A DNA stretch of 5,478 nucleotides, from contig JAIRRU010000201.1 in the NCBI GenBank assembly GCA_031255815.1, positions 1-5,478 on the forward strand, read 5' to 3'. The notes under the pieces are model-generated. The model ran no database searches, was not told where the DNA came from, and was given only the letters and a program-made list of their open reading frames with translations. This document shows positions 1 to 4,679 of the stretch, piece after piece; position 1 is the stretch's first letter, and every line of letters starts with the position of its first letter. The position numbers were made by a program, and so were the translations under genes. This stretch comes from Treponema sp. GTDB taxonomy: Bacteria; Spirochaetota; Spirochaetia; Treponematales; Breznakiellaceae.

Positions 1-5
1 TCTCC

Positions 6-79
6 GGGGGTGTAGCTCAGTTGGCTAGAGCGTGTGAATGGCATTCACAAGGTCAGGGGTTCAATTCCCCTCACCTCCA
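6..79 (+). tRNA. tRNA-Ala, anticodon GGC
   Basis: Full cloverleaf is readable. The acceptor stem pairs 6-12 (GGGGGTG) with 72-78 (CACCTCC). The D stem is GCTC 15-18 with GAGC 28-31. The anticodon stem is TGTGA 33-37 with TCACA 45-49 around loop ATGGCAT, which puts anticodon GGC at 40-42. The T stem is AGGGG 55-59 with CCCCT 67-71 around loop TTCAATT. The acceptor stem contains a G3:U70 wobble pair (8 with 76) and discriminator A at 79; G3:U70 is the classic alanyl-tRNA synthetase identity element, so the anticodon and acceptor agree on alanine. The 3' CCA is not encoded (79 is followed by AAC), so it must be added by nucleotidyltransferase. Only five bases precede the gene, so no promoter can be judged. 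The 3' part of this gene is copied several times immediately downstream. Confidence 0.97.
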
Positions 80-147
80 AACAATTGATTATTGCCAATA
101 GACTTATCATTACCCTTAAAGGCCAACATAACTCAAAAAAGGCAACA

Positions 148-165
148 GAGGTGAGGGGAATTGAA
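148..165 (-). repeat. inverted copy of tRNA-Ala 3' half (unit A)
   Basis: GAGGTGAGGGGAATTGAA is the exact reverse complement of tRNA bases 60-77, that is, the T-loop, T-stem 3' strand and most of the acceptor 3' strand. In a read-through transcript it could pair over 18 bp with the tRNA itself. Confidence 0.9.
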
Positions 166-196
166 GCAAAGCCCCCGCCGACCACCGGGAGGAAAA

Positions 197-213
197 GCGG
201 ACAGGATGTCCGC
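197..213 (+). other. perfect GC-rich hairpin in unit A
   Basis: GCGGACA (197-203), loop GGA, TGTCCGC (207-213): seven perfect base pairs. GCCCCC (171-176) and GGGGGC (218-223) can form an outer stem around it. No T-run follows, so it is not a standard intrinsic terminator. It could be a processing or stabilising structure for the tRNA 3' trailer. Confidence 0.75.
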
Positions 214-354
214 GTCAGGGGGCGGAGCCGGGCTGGAGGGCTCAAACACGACGTTTGCGCCCGGAAGCCAATTCCCCTCACCTCCAAATAATTGATCACA
301 GCCAATAGACCCATCATTATCCTTAAAGGCCAACATAACTCGAAAAAGGTAACA

Positions 355-372
355 GAGGTGAGGGGAATTGAA
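355..372 (-). repeat. inverted copy of tRNA-Ala 3' half (unit B)
   Basis: Identical 18-nt inverted copy in unit B, exactly 207 bp after the first. It can pair with the tRNA 3' half, with the direct copy at 269-286 (16 bp over 269-284) and, with one mismatch, with 448-463. Confidence 0.9.
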
Positions 373-403
373 GCGGAGCCCCCGCCGACCACCGGGAGGA
401 AAA

Positions 404-420
404 GCGGACAGGATGTCCGC
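404..420 (+). other. perfect GC-rich hairpin in unit B
   Basis: Identical hairpin to the one in unit A (GCGGACA, loop GGA, TGTCCGC), with the same outer GCCCCC/GGGGGC pairing (378-383 with 425-430). Its perfect conservation in a unit whose spacer has diverged suggests the block is constrained or was recently copied. Confidence 0.75.
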
Positions 421-447
421 GTCAGGGGGCGGAGCCGGGCTGGAGGC

Positions 448-465
448 CAATTCCCCTCACTTCCA
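448..465 (+). repeat. third direct copy of the tRNA-Ala 3' end
   Basis: CAATTCCCCTCACTTCCA matches tRNA positions 62-79 at 17 of 18 bases; the single change is T at 461 against C at 75. Similarity to the repeat unit stops right after this copy, so it is the right-hand boundary of the array. Its position as a terminal direct copy of a tRNA T-loop-to-discriminator segment is what an attachment-site duplication would look like, but no integrase gene is visible in the window. Confidence 0.85.
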
Positions 466-639
466 TCTGATCTGTCCGTGGTAAATTCCTGTTTTTTCGT
501 AACATGAGTTAATAATATGCTGCCGTATGGCAATGGGTTCTGTGGAATGATATGCCATTGGCATAAAAAGGGTCGGCTATGACCTAAAATTTGAGCCGAA
601 TTCTCTCTTGTTTGCGGGAAAAGGAGAAAATTCCGGTTT

Positions 640-669
640 ATTACATCCTTTTCATCTTTCGTTTATAAT
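640..669 (+). promoter_or_regulatory. candidate sigma-70 promoter, distal
   Basis: A perfect TATAAT lies at 664-669, with ATTACA (640-645) 18 bp upstream as a 4-of-6 match to TTGACA. It would start transcription near 676, more than 300 nt before the lipoprotein gene. The -10 is strong; the -35 is weak. Confidence 0.4.
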
Positions 670-729
670 ATTCGTACCATGGTTTTTTCAAAACCGGGGA
701 ATAATATGCAAATAAAACCTCCATAAATG

Positions 730-758
730 TTGAAAAATCGAAAAGAATGTGGTAAAAT
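730..758 (+). promoter_or_regulatory. candidate sigma-70 promoter for the lipoprotein gene
   Basis: TTGAAA (730-735) and TAAAAT (753-758) are each 5-of-6 matches to consensus, with the optimal 17-bp spacer. Predicted transcription start is near 765, giving a leader of about 250 nt that carries the stem-loop cluster at 801-943. No operator was identified. Confidence 0.55.
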
Positions 759-800
759 TTTATTCTGTTAAATATTTCATTAATATTTCAGGAAAAGGTG

Positions 801-943
801 CCGATTATAAACAATTGTAATCGGTCTCCGTAACGAGTGACGGGGAGCCGCGGATTAAAGGGATTTAACCGCGGATGGACACAGGCCGGCACGGGCTTTT
901 GGGCGGAAAATCCGCTTTTGTCCGTATGGCCTGCGGGGTTTTT
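801..943 (+). other. structured leader: four successive stem-loops
   Basis: Four inverted repeats lie end to end. (1) CCGATTATAA/TTGTAATCGG, 801-824, is a 10-bp stem with one G-U pair and loop ACAA. (2) CTCCGT with ACGGGGAG, 826-847, pairs with a bulge. (3) CCGCGGATTAAA with TTTAACCGCGG, 848-874, has 11 bp, one bulged A and loop GGGA. (4) A nested structure has outer stem CAGGCC 882-887 with GGCCTG 928-933, middle stem ACGG 891-894 with CCGT 922-925, and inner hairpin GCGGA/TCCGC 903-915. A TTTTT run at 939-943 follows. It could be a 5' leader with an attenuator-like end, a small RNA, or a dispersed intergenic repeat. No known riboswitch class was recognised. Confidence 0.55.
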
Positions 944-1003
944 CTTAATTGTTTTCTTGCGTCCAGATGCCCTGTTATGCCTGTGGAAAAACAGGTAAAA
1001 AAT

Positions 1004-1007
1004 GGAG
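1004..1007 (+). promoter_or_regulatory. ribosome binding site deciding the lipoprotein start
   Basis: GGAG lies 7 nt before ATG 1015. The in-frame upstream starts TTG 949 and ATG 967 have no comparable site, and both would put charged residues in front of an otherwise normal lipoprotein signal peptide. Confidence 0.7.
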
Positions 1008-1014
1008 AAGCGGC

Positions 1015-3279
1015 ATGAAAGTACGGAGCATAGTTTGGCGGAACGGATACGGCAGAAATCTGCGGGTTCTGGTTTTTTCTTTATCAATCATGGCGGTTCT
1101 GGGCGGATGCCCCCTGCCCATAGCGCAGCAGCACCCTGCTCCCAATGATCAGGCCGGATTGGAGAGCAGCGGCATCCAGATGGTGCTGGACTACGACTTG
1201 CAGCACTATGTGCCGGTTCCGGCGGCTGGGGCCGTAGCGGTTACGGAACTTGAACGGCAGGATCTGAGAATAACGGTTCAATGGAAGAACGCGGCCGGGT
1301 CGGATATAAATGCCCCAAATCCTTTTATCCTGCATGAGGTGTACCAGGCGGAGATCACCCTGGATGCGAAGAGCCCCTATATTTTCAACGTGAGTATCCC
1401 CTTTAGATATCTCACCGCCGAAGCGGAACTCAAGGGCAACAACGCCGATACAAAACACCGTATCCTGAACGTCTCGTACAAACCGGCGGAAGTCCCCCCG
1501 CCGATAAGCGACATTTACCTGACACCCTACATTCCCGCGCCGGTAACGGGGAATAACCCGGTAACATGGTTCTCCGCGGGGACCTACGGGGGCGAAGTAC
1601 AGTGGCAGATCGGTGCGACTCCCGTGCCGGCGGGGATTTTCCAGCCGGACTCCATATACACGGCGAGGGTAACGATGACCCCCGCGCAGGGTTATAGATT
1701 CGCCGCGGAATGTAATGTTACCCATAGCGGCGGCAGGATCGGCGCATTCAGTACCTCAAGCGAAGGCCGGCTCTCGGGGATCATCACCTTCTTTGCGACG
1801 GACGTCACCCTGATATCTCGCTTCTCGGCTGATTTCGGAACTGAAAATGACAGCGTCATTGATTTGATACGGGCGGGAAGGGGCCGGAGTTCCCTGAACC
1901 TTAGGCTGATACCGGAAATAGAACTGCTGGAATTGAAGCAGGGGACGGATCTTGGGGAGGAGGGACTGATCCTCAAATACGATCCCTCCAACCTGACGGA
2001 TCCCGACATAACCAATAGCCCCGGGAATCTGATTATTGACGGCGACGGCCTGACACTGAATCTCAGCGGCACGGGGAGCGGCCACCCCCTTATCACCGTG
2101 GGGAACGGTGTAACGCTGACCCTGCGGAACATCACCCTGAAGGGGCTGGCGTCATCGCAAAACGCTAACACCGATATCCAAGGCGACGATGACGACAACA
2201 ACAGCGCCCCCATGTTCAAGGTGAAAAACGGCGGAAAGCTTATCATAGAGGGCGGCGTGCTGATCACGGAAAACGACGCCGGTGACACCGGCGGTGTGCA
2301 TGTTGAAAGCGGCGGCGAGTTCATCATGAACGACGGGGCGATATCCAGAACTACCGGCGCTGTGAAAGTCGACTCGGGCGGCACATTCACCATGAACAAC
2401 GGGACCATTCGGGACAACAAGTCCATCCGAGGCACCGGCGTGGATGTAGATGGTATCTTCACCATGAACAACGGGACCATCAGCGGGAATACCGCCACGT
2501 ATGACAACGGCGGCGGCGTATGGCTCAATGGTAATGGTCAGATGATCATGAACGGCGGGACCATCAGCGGCAATACGGCGACCGACAAGGGCGGCGGCGT
2601 AAGCGTGGGGAGCCCGGAGAATGTATTCATCATATCCGGCGGGACCATCAGCGGCAATACGGCGGGCAACATGGGCGGCGGCGTGTATATAGCGGGCGGT
2701 GCGTGCGCCATGAACTACGGAACCATCAGCGGTAATACGGCGGCCAATTCTGGCGGCGGCGTGTGTGCGGAGGGCGGTGTATTTTCCATGAACTACGGGA
2801 TCATCAATGGTAATAAGGTGACCAATGGAAACGGCAACGGCGGCGGCGTGTATATAGAGAACGGTGTATTCACCATGTCCCTCGGTATCATCAGCGGCAA
2901 CGGCATCAACCCCAGCGACACTGAAACCGGATATGGGAACGGCAAGGGCTGCGGCGTGTATGTGAAGAACAACGGCACATTCCGCAAGACCGGCGGCACG
3001 ATTAACGGGTTAGTCAGAGATGGAATTGCCGAATGGGAAGACGCGAACCAGCAAAATTACTACAACTTCCAGGTAGATAGAAGTGGTGGTAGCCATGTAG
3101 TACAACCCTATAGTAACACTGCCTCCGGCACCCCTGGAGGCTATATGATAGGATACGCGGTCTATTTTGATGACGGTGGCGGCGGCAAGTGGCGCGACTT
3201 AACTGCGGGGCCGGGGTGTGACCTGAGCACGGATGCATCGTCTCTCACCACCAACTGGAATGAATCCTACCCGCCATGA
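1015..3279 (+). CDS. predicted surface lipoprotein with Ig-like modules and a right-handed beta-helix
   Basis: 754 aa. The start is ATG 1015, with GGAG at 1004-1007. Residues 1-32 form a lipoprotein signal: basic N-region, hydrophobic core (LVFSLSIMAVLGGC) and lipobox LGGC, so Cys32 should be lipidated. Residues about 54-160 and 164-264 look like two related beta-sandwich (Ig-like/Big-type) modules; both share a 'Y.A.iTl..k..Y.F' pattern. Residues 266-400 are a transition containing a 'NLIIDGDGLTLNLSG' segment typical of pectin-lyase-fold entry coils. Residues 408-665 are about nine coils of 22-37 aa with consensus F-x-MN-x-GTISGNTA-x(3-5)-GGGVY, which I read as a right-handed beta-helix. The C-terminal 89 residues contain 'GYAVYFDDGGGGKWRD', resembling tails I recall from termite-gut treponeme repeat proteins. 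No catalytic motif is visible. An adhesin, glycan-binding or structural surface role is inferred. The gene probably stands alone, followed by a stem-loop at 3315-3344. Confidence 0.85.
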   Translation: MKVRSIVWRNGYGRNLRVLVFSLSIMAVLGGCPLPIAQQHPAPNDQAGLESSGIQMVLDYDLQHYVPVPAAGAVAVTELERQDLRITVQWKNAAGSDINAPNPFILHEVYQAEITLDAKSPYIFNVSIPFRYLTAEAELKGNNADTKHRILNVSYKPAEVPPPISDIYLTPYIPAPVTGNNPVTWFSAGTYGGEVQWQIGATPVPAGIFQPDSIYTARVTMTPAQGYRFAAECNVTHSGGRIGAFSTSSEGRLSGIITFFATDVTLISRFSADFGTENDSVIDLIRAGRGRSSLNLRLIPEIELLELKQGTDLGEEGLILKYDPSNLTDPDITNSPGNLIIDGDGLTLNLSGTGSGHPLITVGNGVTLTLRNITLKGLASSQNANTDIQGDDDDNNSAPMFKVKNGGKLIIEGGVLITENDAGDTGGVHVESGGEFIMNDGAISRTTGAVKVDSGGTFTMNNGTIRDNKSIRGTGVDVDGIFTMNNGTISGNTATYDNGGGVWLNGNGQMIMNGGTISGNTATDKGGGVSVGSPENVFIISGGTISGNTAGNMGGGVYIAGGACAMNYGTISGNTAANSGGGVCAEGGVFSMNYGIINGNKVTNGNGNGGGVYIENGVFTMSLGIISGNGINPSDTETGYGNGKGCGVYVKNNGTFRKTGGTINGLVRDGIAEWEDANQQNYYNFQVDRSGGSHVVQPYSNTASGTPGGYMIGYAVYFDDGGGGKWRDLTAGPGCDLSTDASSLTTNWNESYPP
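2221..3009 (+). repeat. in-frame beta-helix coil repeats inside the lipoprotein gene
   Basis: Coils by residue: 408-434, 435-456, 457-480, 481-508, 509-536, 537-562, 563-588, 589-617, 618-654, and a partial 655-665. The core GTISGNTA occurs in four consecutive coils. At DNA level a 27-bp stretch is identical at 2554-2580 and 2638-2664, 84 bp (28 codons) apart, and shorter near-identical blocks recur in the neighbouring coils. Divergence increases toward both ends of the array, as expected for repeats that expand by duplication in the middle. Confidence 0.85.
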
Positions 3280-3314
3280 GGCATGGCGGCGAAAACCGGG
3301 GATGTACTTAAGGG

Positions 3315-3346
3315 AACTTCTAAAAACTTCAGTTTTTAGAAGTTTT
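3315..3346 (+). terminator. AT-rich stem-loop, probable terminator
   Basis: AACTTCTAAAAAC (3315-3327) pairs perfectly over 13 bp with GTTTTTAGAAGTT (3332-3344) around loop TTCA, 36 nt after the lipoprotein stop codon. The stem runs directly into two more T's. The short T-tail and low GC make it a weak intrinsic terminator; the stem is nearly symmetric and could act in both directions. It might also be a copy of a dispersed palindromic repeat. Confidence 0.6.
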
Positions 3347-3378
3347 CCTATGCTTGGGAACTTTAACAATGTAGATAG

Positions 3379-3391
3379 GGAGGAAAGAGGG
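3379..3391 (+). promoter_or_regulatory. double purine-rich ribosome site before the barrel gene
   Basis: GGAGG lies at 3379-3383 and GAGGG at 3387-3391. The second is about 10 nt from ATG 3402 and probably serves it. The first is better spaced (7 nt) for a GTG at 3391, which opens a 10-codon frame in a different register that ends at 3423. Confidence 0.55.
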
Positions 3392-3401
3392 TGTTAACAA
3401 C

Positions 3402-4679
3402 ATGGCGAAACAAAATTTTTTAACTGCTTTTTTTTGCTTTTTTTGTTTTTTCCTGTTTTTTCCGCCCTGTACAAGTTCGGCTCAAACGCCGCCTGCCGGG
3501 ATGGAAGGCGGGGATGCCGTCCCGCTCCCGGAAGTAGCGGTAATGCCCTTTGCCGGGGAAGATGAGGTGTTGAGCGTTGTGCTGCGCGACGCTACCCTCA
3601 ATGAAGTGCAGGGGCTCGGCGGGTATAATCCCCGGTTTGTTTCCGGGGAGGAATATCCCGGGATCCTCAGCCTCCCGCCGGACGAGCCCCCCGGCCCAGC
3701 CTTTTTGGGAAGCTCGCAATACGCGCTTACCGGGAAATTCTATTTCGATTTTGAAGAAGAGATGTGGCATTTTCAACTCTGGCTGTGGAACTCCGGCGAC
3801 GGTTCCCTGGTGTATACCGACAAATTGGTTGCCGTAGACAGCGATGAGTCTCTGAGTTATTTGTCCGCCATGGTAAGCTGGATTTTCTCCCGCATACCCA
3901 AAGAAGAAACAGAGGAACCGGATTCCCGCTTAGAGGTACCGGACAGCGCGGCTGATACAGCCGGCGCGCCCGATCCGCGGTACGAGGTAGAGAACGATAT
4001 TCAGACAGACGATCCCCAGGTAAAAAACGATCCCCTCGACAACTGGCTGTATCTGGGCCTGCGGGCGGGCGGATCGTTCCGGTTCTATACCCTGCCGGAA
4101 TTGACAAAGGATTACTATTTCAACTCTCCTTTAGATTTTACCTACGAAGCCTCTTTCCAGGTCGCGTTCAAGTTCCTGCCTTTTATGAGCGTTCAGGCCG
4201 AAGCGGTTTTTACCCAGGACAGCGCCAAGTTTCAGGGGCCCGAATACCACCAGTCTGCCAGCGGCGAATCCTGGCATATCTTCTATACCGACAGGTATAG
4301 TTCCATGTCCCTGCTGTTCCCCGTTACAATAAAATTCCCCCTGGTCTTTGACCCCTATATCATATCTCCCTTCGGCGGCGTTTATATGGCCTTACCCCTT
4401 GGGAAGATGAGGCTGGACTCCAACATCGCAACCAGGAAAATCGGGGAGTTTGACTACGATCTTAACGGGTATTTCGGCCTTACCGCGGGGGTGGATCTGG
4501 GAATCCGGGTGGGGCCGGGGATACTCTTTCTGGACGCGCGGTACAGCAGCGATCTCGGAGAAACCATTGTCCGAATAGATGACGGAAGCATAGTAAGTTA
4601 TAGACGGGCCATGCTGTCCTTTTCACTCGGTTATGAACTGGCTCTGCTGAACAAAAAACGGCGTGTGGGAGGAAAATAA
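3402..4679 (+). CDS. predicted outer-membrane beta-barrel protein with TolB-like N-terminal domain
   Basis: 425 aa. Residues 1-27 form an extreme signal peptide: eight Phe in residues 10-20, then TSSA before Gln28, consistent with signal peptidase I cleavage. Residues 43-166 ('EVAVMPFAG' ... 'YALTGKFYF' ... 'LWLWNSGDGSLVYTDK' ... 'MVSWIFSRI') have the layout of a TolB-N/CsgG-like alpha/beta domain as seen in spirochaete envelope proteins. Residues 167-213 are a charged Glu/Asp/Pro-rich linker. Residues 214-425 alternate hydrophobic and polar residues with many aromatics and glycines ('WLYLGLRAGGSFRFY', 'ISPFGGVYMALPLG', 'MLSFSLGYELALL'), the look of a small, probably 8-stranded, OmpA/OMP_b-brl-type barrel. 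The tail ends with basic residues (KKRRVGGK) instead of the usual terminal aromatic. The stop overlaps the next gene's ATG by one base. The exact function is not recognised; a barrel that anchors a periplasmic front domain is inferred. Confidence 0.75.
   Translation: MAKQNFLTAFFCFFCFFLFFPPCTSSAQTPPAGMEGGDAVPLPEVAVMPFAGEDEVLSVVLRDATLNEVQGLGGYNPRFVSGEEYPGILSLPPDEPPGPAFLGSSQYALTGKFYFDFEEEMWHFQLWLWNSGDGSLVYTDKLVAVDSDESLSYLSAMVSWIFSRIPKEETEEPDSRLEVPDSAADTAGAPDPRYEVENDIQTDDPQVKNDPLDNWLYLGLRAGGSFRFYTLPELTKDYYFNSPLDFTYEASFQVAFKFLPFMSVQAEAVFTQDSAKFQGPEYHQSASGESWHIFYTDRYSSMSLLFPVTIKFPLVFDPYIISPFGGVYMALPLGKMRLDSNIATRKIGEFDYDLNGYFGLTAGVDLGIRVGPGILFLDARYSSDLGETIVRIDDGSIVSYRRAMLSFSLGYELALLNKKRRVGGK
3416..3461 (+). 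repeat. cluster of poly-T tracts in the signal-peptide codons
   Basis: Runs of 6 (3416-3421), 8 (3428-3435), 7 (3438-3444), 6 (3446-3451) and 6 (3456-3461) T's fall within 46 bases right after the start codon. They encode the Phe-rich hydrophobic core. Gain or loss of one T would shift the frame at about codon 10. Confidence 0.85.
4668..4672 (+). promoter_or_regulatory. ribosome binding site inside the end of the barrel gene
   Basis: GGAGG is placed 6 nt before ATG 4679, within the last codons of the upstream gene. Together with the TAATG stop-start overlap it fixes the start of the downstream gene and indicates translational coupling. Confidence 0.8.

Larger units (their letters stand above)
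62..268 (+). repeat. tRNA-tail repeat unit A (207 bp)
   Basis: First unit of a tandem repeat that begins inside the tRNA-Ala gene. The order of parts is: the tRNA 3' end in direct orientation (62-79), an AT-rich spacer (80-147), an inverted copy of the tRNA 3' half (148-165), a 69-bp GC-rich block (171-239) containing a perfect hairpin (197-213), and a 28-nt segment (240-267) absent from unit B. That extra segment has its own small hairpin, CAAAC 243-247 with GTTTG 253-257. Outside it, units A and B differ at about 11 of 178 aligned positions, all but one of them transitions. The differences fall almost entirely in the spacer; the GC-rich block and the tRNA-derived parts are identical. No credible gene is present. 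The element's identity is not recognised. Confidence 0.9.
269..447 (+). repeat. tRNA-tail repeat unit B (179 bp)
   Basis: Second copy of the unit. It starts with an exact 18-nt copy of the tRNA-Ala 3' end (CAATTCCCCTCACCTCCA, 269-286). A diverged spacer follows, then an inverted tRNA-tail copy at 355-372, then the GC-rich block at 378-446 with the perfect hairpin at 404-420. All internal landmarks are offset by exactly 207 from unit A. Unit B lacks the 28-nt segment found at 240-267, so the next tRNA-tail copy starts 179 bp later. Confidence 0.9.
466..800. other. AT-rich intergenic region without a gene
   Basis: No open frame with a credible ribosome site was found here. The stretch has several small inverted repeats: TGCC/GGCA at 521-532, ATGCCA/TGGCAT at 552-564, GGTC/GACC at 571-584, TCGGCT (573-578) with AGCCGA (594-599), and GGTTTT/AAAACC at 681-695. 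The second half, from about 600, holds two candidate promoters reading toward the lipoprotein gene. A six-codon ATG frame at 706-726 is too short and too weakly preceded to call. Confidence 0.6.

Noticed and set aside
62..465. CRISPR array
   Set aside because: Units are 179-207 bp, the 'spacers' are near-identical to each other, the repeats occur in both orientations, and no cas gene is present.
34..533. Open frames on both strands through the tRNA and repeat array (for example 34-291, 292-507 on + and 45-533 on -)
   Set aside because: They overlap the tRNA gene, translate the same repeat unit in different frames, have no ribosome sites and give low-complexity Pro/Arg/Gly products. The 207-bp period is a multiple of three, which keeps frames open by chance.
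903..919. GCGGA-AAA-TCCGC followed by TTTT as a stand-alone intrinsic terminator
   Set aside because: The 5-bp stem is short and it sits inside a larger nested structure whose outer stem is followed by the stronger T-run at 939-943, so it is reported as part of that structure.
949..1014. Longer N-terminus of the lipoprotein from TTG 949 or ATG 967
   Set aside because: These starts have no ribosome site, the segment overlaps the T-run of the leader structure, and the added residues spoil a normal lipoprotein signal peptide that begins cleanly at ATG 1015.
1692..2528. 278-aa frame on the minus strand, and other minus-strand frames within 1084-3238
   Set aside because: They are mirror images of the lipoprotein gene: Pro/Ser/Phe-rich low-complexity products antisense to the Gly/Asn-rich coils, without ribosome sites.
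3341..3369. Separate promoter for the barrel/RlpA-like pair between 3341 and 3369
   Set aside because: TAACAA at 3364-3369 is a poor -10 and no acceptable -35 lies 16-18 bp upstream. A promoter may exist here but cannot be supported from sequence.
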